Assembly (NCBI GenBank): GCA_019426215.1
Contig: CM033393.1
Coordinates: 4,560,046-4,624,045, forward strand
DNA from: Buddleja alternifolia
Lineage: Eukaryota > Streptophyta > Magnoliopsida > Lamiales > Scrophulariaceae
DNA: 64,000 bases
Direction of reading: 5' to 3'
The position numbers and the translations under genes were made by a program. Shown piece by piece: positions 47,316-58,479 of this stretch (position 1 is its first letter; each line of letters starts with the position of its first letter). The notes under the pieces are model-generated. The model worked only from the letters and a program-made list of their open reading frames with translations. It was not told where the DNA came from and searched no databases.

Positions 47316-47626
47316 TTACTTTTGCAAACATGATTATATAGTGCAATTTAACAATTCAAAGGGGTGTGCAGAATCTGACAAGAAAGTTATAACAACAAAG
47401 TTATAATATGCTTAACAATATATACGTTTTGCATTTTGAAGCCAAATAGGATGAACAGATTTTCTTTTGTATATATTTTTGTTGAAATATGTTTTTATAA
47501 TAAAAATCTGTATACTAAGACAATATATGATACTTTTGGCATGAAATTGACTATCTTTTTCTAACAATGATGGCTACTTTGGTTCAAGGTTCTTTATGTT
47601 AACAACTACAATGAAAGATGTTAAAG

Positions 47627-47721
47627 ACAAGATGGGGAAATAGCAGACCTGAGAGACTCTCAAGATGAATTGAGGAAAATGATGCTAATTCTCATGCAAC
47701 AAAACAATCTCTATCAACCTT
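47627..47721 (+). pseudogene. Possible CACTA accessory-gene exon
   Basis: Reads EIADLRDSQDELRKMMLIL followed by MQQNN and ends at a good donor CCTT/GTAAGT. A Leu/Met-rich coiled coil of this style closes many plant En/Spm Transposase_24-type proteins. Upstream is a TAA in the same frame, so an acceptor site must lie just before. Tentative. Confidence 0.3.
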
Positions 47722-49539
47722 GTAAGTTTTGACCTCCTGACTTCGTTTATTCAGCAAAAAGGAAACCTCCTTACTTCATTTTATTCACATCATGCCTTGG
47801 ATATTTTCTGTTTTGCTTAATAATCCAATCACATTATGTTAAGTGGAATGTGATTTTATTAGGTGTTTTGAGATCTTTGCTTCTTTGAATATGCATGTAT
47901 ATTTTTGCTAGAAATTTGAGATTATGAAGTTGGATTAGTATCATATTTTAAAAGGGCTACTAAATCATGTGGAAAACTCATAAATTGGGGTACGACTTTA
48001 ACTTGAAACTAATTGTATCATTTATGAGAAACTATACTTGAAACTACATGAAAAATAATGATTTTTGTATCTTCCAAATTTTGGCTCAAAAGTTACAGTA
48101 TCAAGACACAAAATGGAGCACTCGAAAGAGATTCAATTACCATAAAGAACTACGAAATATAAAATGATTAAGCCTTATTGTATATAGACTACTTTAAAAT
48201 GGTAACAAGATAACCTTGACTGCATAATTTTTTGTATTTTCCTTTATCTTCTATTTTTGATTTGTTTGCAATAATAATAATACTTCCAAATAATAAAGTA
48301 ATATTAGGTGGAACGAATGCAATATAAGTCGAATGAAGTAGGTCTATATTTTATTCTTTAAAATTTGTCATTCAAATGTAGTTATCTGCAAAGGAAAGAT
48401 AGATGATAGTTAATATGTTTAGAATGAAAAACATATCTACAAAGTGAAATGTTTATAGTGGTGGCATAACTAAGACTTATGGAATTCTATAGACCATAGA
48501 TAAAATATAGTTCTCTTATTTGTTTAGAAAATGTCAAAATCTACAATGCTAGGAAAAGAAAATATGACAATATCAGTTGCCTTGCATGGGTAATGAGCAT
48601 ATCATTTTCTCTCAATTCAAAGTTAATGAATTTTTTCTTTCTTTTTGTTTCTTTGTAAGCTAGAGTAACTTGAGCATTTTCTTGTTCTTTCTCATTTCAT
48701 TATTTGAAATCCTTGATTGTAAGATAGTATAGCATATATTTCTCATGTCTATTTTCATTATGAATTGGTGGATACACTTAAGAAAAGATCCACCTAATGT
48801 CAGTTTAACTTGAAATTTGCATGTTACTGCTATGTCCGAGCAGAAGATAACAAAGCGAATCAAAAATATCAGAAGGTGGGCAATGAATTTGTTGTGGAAA
48901 TAGGTACTTTCCAGAATCTTTTGTCAAGGTTTATTTGCTTTATTTTTTCCATATCCTTAAGTCCATATTCTTTTCGTCGTTTTTCGTCCTTATGAGCTAG
49001 TGAGACAAGTTACTGAAAATTTTTGTACTCTTTCTACATTTATAGTTCTGTGATTAGTTAAGTGTTGAACTTTTGTTTTACATGCAGGTTTTTGGAGTAA
49101 ATGACCCGATTGTCGAGCATGCACTTCAAATTTGTGAAATTTATGTGTATTTTTGAAATTTATGTGTATTTTGGTCACTCGATTAAGCTTACTACTATAT
49201 GTTATCCTATATTTTGTCTCGTTGGAGCTACTATATTAGAAGTTATATTTAATTAATATTCTTTGTAACAAGTGGGATGATATATCTCTTTAGTTTGAAT
49301 TGTGCTTATAAATATACTCAAATTGTTATTGTTGCTTTAGCTACGTAGTATGGGTTTTCATTCTTTGAATTTTATCTATATCATAGTAAATGATCATTAT
49401 AAGATGAATATCTTGTATAAATTTTGAATGTATCTTTATATGATCTTATAGAATAAGAAATAGTCCACTTTTTTTTTTAAAATGGCAAAATATTGGGAAA
49501 AAGAATTAGTGAGGAATATGTGATTGACATATTTACTTT
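47722..49539. other. CACTA interior without recognisable genes
   Basis: AT-rich. A 19-bp tandem repeat (GAAATTTATGTGTATTTT, twice) is at 49136-49172. Other ORFs are short and featureless. Confidence 0.4.
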
Positions 49540-49947
49540 TTGTGACAGAAGACTGTTACATTATATATTAATATTAATATTTATGTCTAATATTGGTAAG
49601 GACATTATCTTGTTACCATGACAATTTGTAACAAAATCATTATTAAGAAAGTTATTTTAAAGAAATCATAAAATTTACTTTTAGTAACGAAGGCTTTCTT
49701 TTGTAACGTCTAGACTAGTTTTTGTGATGATAAATTCGTTACTAAAACAAATGATATATTGAGGAAACAAGCTTTGTCGCAAATACATTTGTAACGACAA
49801 TAAAAATTTGTCACAAGAACTTTTAGCGTCGGGCTTTACAGTATGAAAAGGGTAACGAAAGTTTTTGTTACCAAAAGTTCTAATGACGAAAATTTAATGT
49901 ATTGTAACGAATTTTTTCCTTACGAAAAGTGAAATTTCTTTGTAGTG
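49540..49947. repeat. Right subterminal repeat region of the CACTA element
   Basis: About fifteen GTAAC/GTTAC/GTCAC motifs (TTGTTACC, GTAACGAA, TTCGTTAC). Mirrors the left end and finishes in TTTCTTTGTAGTG. Confidence 0.75.
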
Positions 49948-49950
49948 GCT

Positions 49951-51620
49951 TGCTCTAGTGTCTTGATAGAGAAAACACCTCTAAGTTACCCTCAATCCTC
50001 CTTTTCAATGCTAGCCTAAAGTGATCGAATGTTTTGGCTTGTGGAGAAAATGGAAGGAATAATTGTATAGGGTCTATTGCAGAGAGATAAAGAGAGAGAG
50101 AGAGGGAGGGAGGGAGGAGAAAATATCATTGTGTTGTGATATTGTGTTGTAGGTGTGTGAATGACTTACGGAAGAACAAATCTTCCCCTCATCACACACC
50201 TAAATGGGCTTTCCCCACTAGGTCTCTTCTCATTCTCTTTTGTTTTAAGTCCAGGCCTAATTAATTAATTAGCCCGCTAGTTCATTAATTGGACTTGTGT
50301 TAATTTAATTTGTCCAATTTAATTACGAATTAATTAAGCCCACTTAATTAATTATCCTCTTTTCATTAAATTAATTAGACCACTAATCAATTGGTCAATT
50401 AAATTTAATACTCCAAAATTAAATTCATGACATTAATTAATTAAAACCATTTAATTAATTTTATTATTTTCTTTGATTAATTAATTCCTATTAATTAATC
50501 TCTCTATTAATTCACTAAGAATTAATTTAGCCAATAGGTACAACATTAAGTTAGTGTGTGACCCTTTAGGCTCATTAACAAGCTAGCAATAGGTCATCAC
50601 CCCAAATGTTAGACAATCCTTAAATTTTTCAAATTGTTTATTTATTCAAATAATCAATTAGGCCTTTAATTAATTTCACCATATTAATTTAAGACCCCTA
50701 TTGTCATGGTTTGGAGTCTAGCAACAACACCAACTTCATAGATGGTAACGATGAACAACAAACCTCTCCAAGTTATGATCTTCATGTGGGTCGAATATTT
50801 TTATCATTTTCCCTGTCTGAAATCTAGGGCATGACATCAGTCGAAACCCTAACAACCCAGAAACTATGACTGTATTGTCACTCTAATGACACAATCTTGT
50901 AAGCAAGGACTTTACTCCCTCTTTTAAGACACTGCTCTTATCAGAGGCTTTTACTTATCAGCAAGGTTGTATAATAGCATAGGAAATATCAGGCAACCAG
51001 CCCTGGATGAATCACATATCTAAAGTCATATGTCCAGTAGTATCACCAGACTACACCCAACATACACTGCAGTATAATTCTCCTGGAATTCACGTGTATA
51101 TCAAAGTGCATTGTGCAGTATACCTTTCATCCATGACATCTTAGGTCAGAGGATTAATGTCACACTATGGAACCGAAGGACTTCAAGTTCGACATTGAAC
51201 CAACGAGGAGTCCTTGCGAGGTCGTTTAATCTCATACTTACCAAAGTATGGATCTTTGTCCGTGCACTGACCCCAAGGTCATTGACCTTAGAACAAGGCA
51301 CTCTCCCATGAGAATGACACACAAACAAGTCTTAGCGAGACTGCAATATCCCATATCTCACAGTCTGTATGACTTGGAACAAGGTTTTAGGATTACGACC
51401 ATTGAGAGTGTTCCACAGTCGTCATTTTCCATGTGACGATCACTCCCCTAGCCATAAGTAATCCATGTGATCTTTATCTAACCTATCAAAAGCAAATTGC
51501 GATAATAAAAGATGCCAACAAGAAGTTTAATATAAAATAAAACAAGACTATCATAATGTTTACAAAGGTAATGATCAAGCCACTAAATGGCTCACCGGGT
51601 ACCTAACACTATCTCAAATA
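49951..51620. mobile_element. Copia-like LTR, right fragment, and adjoining sequence
   Basis: Continuation of 28575-28839 after the CACTA element. It includes a GA-rich tract (50090-50120) and a TTAATTAATT-dense region (50250-50700). The likely LTR end is ACCCTAACA at 50854. Sequence to about 51620 shows blocks familiar from copia LTR or leader regions but no ORF with a retroviral domain. The element type is uncertain. Confidence 0.4.
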
Positions 51621-52973
51621 AGATTGATACATTGGAGAGACAAAAAGAGTGACACAAATAACACATGGTAAAACCTTAGAAACTAAGATTTCAGGGTCCC
51701 TTGCCATCAAGTAGTAGGGATAATTGCAATGCAACAAAGCTAATTCTTTTGTGAAGAAAAACTGACTCCAGTCAAACCATCAACAATCAGTCTTCAAATT
51801 AATTCCAAAGCAACTCATTTCCAATCTACCGAAAAATCAAAGGCAAGAGGATAATGAGGATAAAGAGAGCAAAAAATTATCCTCATTTTTTTCTCAAAAT
51901 CAATGGAACAAATTGGCCTCAATGTTGTGAGCCACCAAGACCCAGTCCAAAGCATAAAAAAGAGAAGAACCTAAAAAACAAAATACACAAAAACAGAATA
52001 CAAATAAAATAAAGCTTGAACAAAACAAAAGGGCAACCAAACAACAAGTCAACATTTTGCCACCAAATTCAGCTTGGTACCTAGTCAAGAGTTTGTAGAA
52101 CTATTAACTAAAGATCAAACAATAGCTATTGAGGTTGGGGTTCAAAGACGCATAACCCATCAATGACAGCGACATGGTCAAGTGCAGTGGCAGTGACAAA
52201 AGATTCGATGCTTGGGGGTCTAGACCCACGGCCACAGAGAGTAGATCTGGTGGCGGTGCAACGAAGGTGGGTGAGAAGGATGGTTTCGGTGGGGCGACCA
52301 TGGTTGTACAAGGCGAAGAACCAATGGTAGGCGAGTTGTGGGAGCTCAAGGTCCGGGATCCAGTGTGAAAACATGGCGGTTGAGGCAGTCACAGTCGTGA
52401 ACGGTACAAATTCTGACGAGTTGGTGGTGGAGGTGCAGAAAATCGACGAATCTTTGAAATGAAAGAAATCTTGGTTGAAGATTTTTTGTTGTTGTGGTGG
52501 AAGAGAGAAAGCCTGCATACTTGGTGAAAGGGTGGAGAAAAAGAAGGAGAGGAATGAGAAAACTCTAGTGACATGAACCGGAGAAGGGAGGAAGCTCCCA
52601 ACCGCTGCCACCGCAACAATTGAGGTCAATAAGGCAAAAAAACCCTAACTATTCACCATTCTCTCTTTGAGAGATAAAGTGAGTACGAGAGCGGCGTATA
52701 AGATTCTTTAAAGTAGTTTGAATATTGTTGAGATATGGAACTTGTTATTTCATTTGATTGTATTATAGATTGACAGTAACCGATTCATAATACTTAATTG
52801 AATAAGAACGACAACTTATTTTTTAATACATTAATATTTATGGTTAAGTGAAATTGTCTTGACGAGTACTAATGGAAAAAAAATGTTGCGAGTCTCACCT
52901 AATTTAAGTCTTTCATTGATTTTAAAAAATAGAAAAAGGTGTTTAATTGATACAAGTAAATATGGGTAATTTT
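51621..52973 (-). other. Unassigned region with a minus-strand ORF
   Basis: The minus strand is open from 52629 to 52129 (167 codons, MTSIVAVAAVGSFLPSP..) in locally GC-richer DNA. It is preceded by a TAGGGTTTTTTTG leader-like segment around 52640 that looks like a plant 5' UTR. No domain is recognised; the overlapping minus frames are also open. It may be a captured or decayed gene 5' end, or the leader of a retroelement. Confidence 0.25.
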
Positions 52974-53111
52974 ATGTTAGGTTGAGTCTAATGGTTCAAG
53001 TGTGAATTTTGCGTCCATCTCTCTAACATAAATGTGTATAGGGACCCCACACAATACATCTTACTGTATAAAAAATATAAAAATTAGAATTATTGAACTC
53101 GATCTAACATT
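52974..53111. mobile_element. ~138-bp MITE, family copy 2
   Basis: Ends ATGTTAGGTTGAGTCTAATG and CGATCTAACAT are inverted repeats. Flanks TAATTTT/TAATTTT may be the duplication. Related to 22739-22871. Confidence 0.5.
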
Positions 53112-53662
53112 AATTTTTCCATTAAATATTTGCATTGCCCAATATTCCAATTTGGGCAGTAGGAGGAGGAGTGGACCCTATTGCTTGGAGCTTTTCAGCT
53201 TTGACTCACAATCTGTGTACTCTCATTAATTTCTGCCCTTTTCACTTTCCTAGCCTTTCCCTAATTATTACTTTTTTATTTGATTTAGGAAAAATAATTT
53301 GAATCATGTACTATGAACGTGGAGATAAGATGCTTTTTTCTAAAAAGAATATTTTTGAACATATAATTACATTCTAGGTACCAACATATTGTACCAAGTG
53401 AAAAAGGATTAAGTTGGTTACCCAGATAATACTCGAGGGTTACCCTCGGATAAAAAGATTTCTTTGTAATATATCTTAAAGTTAAAATTGTAAGCCCAAA
53501 GTCAATGATATAATACGCTATCATACAAAGGTATTTCAGGACGAATTATTAAACGGTCCGGTAACTTTTACCCCCTTATTATATGGCATAATGGGATTTT
53601 CTCCTCTTTACCCATAGACATAGTCTGAGTTGAGTGAACCACGTAATAAAATCTTGTGTCTA
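53112..53662. other. Gene-free stretch
   Basis: Nothing supportable. Confidence 0.5.
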
Positions 53663-53671
53663 TTATTTTTA

Positions 53672-54049
53672 GGGGTAATTGCATAAAACCCGATCGTGTT
53701 ATTTTGAAAATGCTAAAAAACCCTTATATTAACGAAATAGACTAATCGCCCCCTCCCCGTATTCTTAAAAAGTCTGCAAAAAAGTCAAATTTCATTAGAA
53801 AACGAGCGTATTTTTCATGTTTTTCACTTTTTTTGACATGCTCATTTGTCATTTATATACTTTTCATATAATATAAAAGGTAGATAGTGTTAATTCACCC
53901 AAAATATACATATTTTCTTCTTTTTTTTAACAAAATTTGACTTTTTTGTAAAGTTTTTAAGAACACAAGGGGTGATTAGCCTATTTCGTTAACACAATGG
54001 GGTTTTTAATATTTTCAAAATAATACAGGGAAGTTTATGCAATTAACCC
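53672..54049. mobile_element. MULE-type MITE, 378 bp
   Basis: Perfect 9-bp duplication TTATTTTTA (53663-53671 and 54050-54058). Starts GGGGTAATTGCATAAA and ends TTTATGCAATTAACCC. The arms pair over about 120 bp (TTAACGAAATAGACTAATC versus its complement at the right). Same family and size as 60454-60832. Confidence 0.9.
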
Positions 54050-54201
54050 TTATTTTTATATAGGGTTTTAATTTGTTTCGTTTTATTTTTTTTCTTCTTC
54101 TTTGTGTCTCCCCTCATCTTTATATATTTGAAGAAATTTTCTTACTTAGCAAATATATGGAAAACAAGATGGGACATAATCTCCCGGAAAATGTTATTAC
54201 T

Positions 54202-54257
54202 AATCATATATGTACTATAATTACCCAAAAAAATAAATAAATCATATATGTACTATA
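54202..54257 (+). mobile_element. ATTACCC-poly-A insertion with 18-bp duplication
   Basis: AATCATATATGTACTATA at 54202-54219 and 54240-54257 flanks a 20-base insert beginning ATTACCC and ending in an A-rich tail (AAAAAAATAAATA). Confidence 0.6.
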
Positions 54258-54926
54258 GTGCACGTGAAGTCTTAGCCTACTAGGGAAGGGACCTGAAGAA
54301 ACATCACTAGTGTGCTATGACTAAACATGTTACGTTTCATTTTTATGCTACAACTTTGACTAAAAATTTACTCAAAATCTTTAAATCTTTCACCTTCTTT
54401 TACGTTCAATATTTGATGAGGTAAAGGAGCTTTTGTTTGTTATGCTAATTTAATTATATTGTTTTTAGAATTTCAAGTATTTTCTGCTCAACAAAAGAAC
54501 TCTTTTTTTTTTTCAAAAGGCTTCTGAGGGACATCTCCAACTTCGAAAGTATAAGATGAATTTTTTGAAATACCGCCAGGTGGACCTCCTCCATAAAATA
54601 TACAAAAGCTCCAACTTCTTACTTAAATAATTAAATAATCAGAGTTCATGTCACTTAAATTAAACTTTTTTTTTTTTGTACTATAAAAATATGGTGGGAC
54701 GGAAATGAAATGCCTTTGTCCCTTTTGAGTCCCCCATTATCCGAAAGAAAATGAAAGAACTACAAAACTTGCTATTGAACTTGCCAATAGTGCAAGCCCA
54801 GATATTGATTTTATTTATATATTATTTTATTATTTGTAGATATAGAGTTGACATAAATTATATATACTTGACGTATATCTTTATTAAATTAGCAAAAAGA
54901 CGTATATGTTAATTATGGAATACAAA
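54258..54926. other. Gene-free stretch
   Basis: Nothing supportable. Confidence 0.5.
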
Positions 54927-55333
54927 GGCCATGTTTGGTTATGTTTTGGGATGGTATTTTGGTGAGAATTATTGGTGAAAAATTTATGGGGACACATGCG
55001 GGTTTGATGAGATTGTGTTTAGTTTTATTTTGGGAGTTGGTTTTTGGGTGTGTTTTTTTGGTGAAATAATGTTTGGTTTTGTTTCCAAATGGAACAAAAA
55101 ATTACTGTAGCAGTTAAATTATGAACCTTGTGTCTGTTAGAGAGGAGAGAGAAGAGAGAGAACACATAGAGAGTAGTGTAGGGACAAAGTAATTGAAGAA
55201 AAATGGAAAATAATTATTATGTTTTTTTTTTACCAAAAAATAGTGTATTTTTGACAAAATATTTTGTGAATCAAACATGATTTGGTGAGAAATTTGGACC
55301 AAACGTGATATGAAAACATAACCAAACATTGCC
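54927..55333. mobile_element. Tourist-like MITE, 407 bp
   Basis: Left GGCCATGTTTGGTTATGTTT, inverted right GGCAATGTTTGGTTATGTTT. Both flanks show AAA, which could be a 3-bp duplication differing from the usual TWA. Terminal motif and size fit PIF/Harbinger MITEs. Confidence 0.7.
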
Positions 55334-55380
55334 AAAATGTTTGAGATAGAAGATTTGAACTTTTTTTTTTTGGAAAAAAG

Positions 55381-55555
55381 TGTTAGTGTATATTAGTGTC
55401 ATGACTTGTTGTCTTCCACTACAAGAGCTAGTGTGTCAATGAAATGTATTCCACTAGCTCTTGTCTAAATTAGTTGTATATATATGTATTGTTCTCATAC
55501 AATTAACATACAAGAAATACATTAAAAACATTATTCTTCTACAAACATTCTATCA
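55381..55555 (+). repeat. 5' LTR of the short copia element
   Basis: TGTTAGTGTATATTAG...CATTCTATCA. Contains a perfect 13-bp inverted repeat, ACAAGAGCTAGTG (55421-55433) with its complement at 55452-55464. Confidence 0.95.
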
Positions 55556-56351
55556 TAGTACGTGTCGAATGCACCAAAATATAATTACTGTTCTCACAAG
55601 AATTTGTAGTACTCGTAAGTCCAGGTCGAACCCTAGAGATTGGTTGATCAAAATAATATTCAATGGGGAGGTTTGTTTGATGAATTAATAATGACAGGAA
55701 TTAAATAGGAAGTTCAATAAATGTAAAGCATCAATTTAAGGATAATTCGTTCTTCAATTCAAGTTGATCATAGACACCTAAAATACTATCTATTCTTTGA
55801 TTACTTAGTCAAAAACATAAATAACCAGCTATTTATATCCCTATTAACTTCGGTATATCATTAACCAAAGCCCAGCACCCAGTTAAATTCTTATTATCAA
55901 CTGACTCGGTATTAAGCAATCCTAATCATGTTAATAATAGCATAACAAATTAGAAGCGACTGAGGATAAACAATAGTTTAAGCAAGCGCCAACTATTTAA
56001 TTTACTCTAATGTTTCCCTTAGGTTATCAACGAAAATTGGGATCCTAATCATGAAAACCTAATTGCTACATGCACAAATCAAACATAACAATTACGGATT
56101 ATGAAGATTTGTTAGCAATAGATTGTAATAGATAATCAACTATGTGCACCTTAGATTATTATCTAAACAAGCATGAACATTAAGAATAAGAAACAAAAGA
56201 TAATCAAACCGTAGATAGATAGATGAAGCTCCGTGTCTCACAACATGTGAATCAAAATGAACTCCCTTGAATCGAAATAAAAACTTAGCTACTCATAATT
56301 GTAAGTATAAAACTTGAAAATACTATTTTTCTAACTCTCTTCTCTTTGTTT
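55556..56351 (-). mobile_element. Foreign insert between 5' LTR and PBS
   Basis: About 795 bp separate the LTR from the primer-binding site, whereas they should abut. On the minus strand the insert has a CTCTAGGGTTCGACCTGGAC segment resembling the 3' LTR ends of Athila/Tat gypsy elements. It also has a TATAAATAGC-like sequence. No target duplication is visible, so it may be a captured fragment rather than a clean insertion. Confidence 0.5.
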
Positions 56352-56362
56352 TGGCATCAGAG
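56352..56362 (+). other. Primer-binding site of the short copia element
   Basis: TGGCATCAGAG, one base from the initiator-Met type TGGTATCAGAG. About 100 bp upstream of gag. Confidence 0.7.
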
Positions 56363-56463
56363 AAGGACATCGATCCTGTGACTTCACCCACCCCCTCACG
56401 GCAAATACATCTGCCGCTATCTTCTCTTCTCTGCCCGGCGCCACCACCGCCGCAGCGACCACC

Positions 56464-58011
56464 ATGATCTTCCCTCCTCATTTATCTTCTTTCTCAAACC
56501 CCGATTCTGCTTCCCCTTCACCTTCCTCACCCAATCCGATGTCAACCTCCTTTCCATCGACGCTGCCTCATCTCGGTCAAATACCATTGCCGGTAAACTT
56601 GGCTTCCGACCCGTCACTTCTGACGGCTCTCTCTCTCGTTCAAAATTTTTTGTCATTTGGCTTCCATCCGAAAGATATCGCCACCATCCTCTCGGCCACC
56701 ACTCCTGGCGTCACCGCCGCCGCCACCCATCCTCCTTTTGCCGGCGCTTCTCTCCTTTCATCCTCATCGTCACATCTCACCTCACACAACCCACCACCAT
56801 CATGTTTCGATCCCGCATCTACCACGCTCCAACCTCTCACAGACACAGCCGTCGCCCCACTTCCCGCAGCCGCCGTCACTCTTCTAGCCACCACCGCCGT
56901 CGCACTCCCGGTCGCTGCAGCCGGTGTGCATCCCTCTCTCGGCGGCGGATATACAATGGCAGCAAGCCCGGCTGCCTATTTAAGTGAAAACTCTATTTTT
57001 CACAATAACCCCCCACTTCCCCCTCTCTTGCAAAACAGCCCCCAGATTCCTTCTTGTCTATCACATAACCCACAACTATTACCTATTTTTCAAAATCCCC
57101 CTTCTAGTAATTCCTCCTTTCAAAACAGCCCCCATACATCCCTCCTTACCCAAAATCAGTCCACCCCTTCTCCCGTATCTCACTCTACGCTTTCACCTCA
57201 CGTGGTCTCGTCCTCACACCCCTCGTTTACTCTTCCAAATCCTCAACTCATGACCACAAAGTTAAATTCTGAAAATTATCTCCTATGGATATATCAATTT
57301 GAAACGTTACTCGGGAGTCATGATCTTTTGGGCTACATTGATGGTTCTTTACCATGTCCTTCTTCTCATATTCTGCATTCGTCGGGTCACCTCATTAGTA
57401 ACCCAACATACACCTCCTGGTTTCGCACCGATCGTAGCATAAAATCATGGATGTATGCTACATTCACTCAAGACATTTTACAAACTGTCTATACACTCCC
57501 TACATCGCGTGATGTCTGGATCACTCTTGAGTGTCGTTTTGTTCAACAATCTATTTCCAAAAAATTAGAGTATAAAAGTGTGTTCTCCACTATCAAAAAG
57601 GGGGATCTTTCTTGTGACGCTTATCTCAGCAAATTGAAAAATATTTCTGATAATCTTGCTACCGTAAATCATCCTATCTCTCCTCGTGATCTCGTTTTTC
57701 AAGCGCTAAATGGACTCCCTTCTAAGTATGAAGTCTTCGTCATGTCTGTCTCTTTGTATCCCTCTCTCCTTACATTCGATGATCTCCGGGCTCAACTCCT
57801 TCAATTTGAGCAACGCCTTCGCCAAAATGAATCTCTTTCCTCTACATCTCCTGCCTTTGTCGCCCACTCTCATTCTGTTCCTTCCAACCATTCTGGTAGT
57901 AAAGGTTGTGGTGGCTCACGTGGTCGCGGTTATGGTTCTGGGCGTGGGAAGGGTCGTCATGGTCACAGTTCATCCTCTTCGTCTCAGCCTTGGCAACACT
58001 CCTCTCAGTAG
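56464..58011 (+). CDS. Copia Gag (515 codons, premature stop)
   Basis: ATG 56464. The N-terminal ~240 residues are Ser/Pro/Ala-rich and low complexity. The Gag (Retrotran_gag/UBN2) domain starts near residue 262 (LNSENYLLWIYQFE) and runs to about 450 (LRAQLLQFEQRL). A Gly/Arg-rich RGRGYGSGRG segment follows. The TAG at 58009-58011 is in frame with the downstream zinc knuckle and protease, so the original polyprotein continued. One base change (CAG to TAG is plausible) separates the parts. Confidence 0.88.
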   Translation: MIFPPHLSSFSNPDSASPSPSSPNPMSTSFPSTLPHLGQIPLPVNLASDPSLLTALSLVQNFLSFGFHPKDIATILSATTPGVTAAATHPPFAGASLLSSSSSHLTSHNPPPSCFDPASTTLQPLTDTAVAPLPAAAVTLLATTAVALPVAAAGVHPSLGGGYTMAASPAAYLSENSIFHNNPPLPPLLQNSPQIPSCLSHNPQLLPIFQNPPSSNSSFQNSPHTSLLTQNQSTPSPVSHSTLSPHVVSSSHPSFTLPNPQLMTTKLNSENYLLWIYQFETLLGSHDLLGYIDGSLPCPSSHILHSSGHLISNPTYTSWFRTDRSIKSWMYATFTQDILQTVYTLPTSRDVWITLECRFVQQSISKKLEYKSVFSTIKKGDLSCDAYLSKLKNISDNLATVNHPISPRDLVFQALNGLPSKYEVFVMSVSLYPSLLTFDDLRAQLLQFEQRLRQNESLSSTSPAFVAHSHSVPSNHSGSKGCGGSRGRGYGSGRGKGRHGHSSSSSSQPWQHSSQ

Positions 58012-58479
58012 CTCCCTCGTCAGCACTCTGGGCATTCTCGGTTTACTAGGCCCTCTGGGCCTCCTGGATTTCAGCACTCTCCACGTCCTGGTTTACTTCC
58101 GACTCCTAGTCAGACATGTCAGTTATGTGGTATTCCGGGTCATACCTGTGTCTCTTGTCCCCAGCGATTTAATCATGCATATGTTTCTGAGGATCTTCCC
58201 AAGTCCTTTTCCGCTTTGTCCGTTGCTGACACCTCTGACATAGTTTGGTATCCTGACAGTGGTGCCTCTGCTCATATGACTCCAGATGATGGTAAACTCT
58301 CTAACCTTACTCCCTATACTGGTACGAACAAGATTTTAGTTGGTAATGGTGCACTTTTGTCTATTCATCATGTCGGCTCCTCTATTCTACATACTCCGAC
58401 TCGTCCCCTTACTTTATCCAATGTGACACACTGTTCTCTCTATTGCAGTCTCTCGTCAGTGGGTCATCAGACAGCTTGA
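58012..58479 (+). pseudogene. Zinc knuckle and protease of the short copia element
   Basis: Same frame as Gag. CCHC knuckle CQLCGIPGHTCVSC, then the protease active site WYPDSGASAHMT. The frame ends at 58479, where it has been joined to reverse-transcriptase sequence; the protease C-terminus and integrase are absent. Confidence 0.9.

Larger units (their letters stand above)
28840..49947 (+). mobile_element. CACTA (En/Spm-type) transposon, 21 kb with nested insertions
   Basis: The ends are CGCTACAAGAAAATG at left and, inverted, CACTACAAAGAAATT at right, flanked by a 3-bp duplication GCT (28837-28839 and 49948-49950). Both ends carry many GTAAC/GTTAC subterminal motifs. CACTA termini, 3-bp duplication and subterminal repeats are diagnostic of the superfamily. 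Removing the large recognised insertions leaves roughly 5-7 kb. No intact transposase is present. A possible exon at 47627-47721 and short splice-bounded segments near 45620-45680 might be gene remnants. The left end has CG in place of CA, which may impair mobility. Confidence 0.85.

Noticed and set aside
28575..50854. Complete solo LTR with target duplication around the CACTA element
   Set aside because: The left flank CTAAT has no match after the presumed right end at 50854, so a clean solo LTR cannot be claimed.
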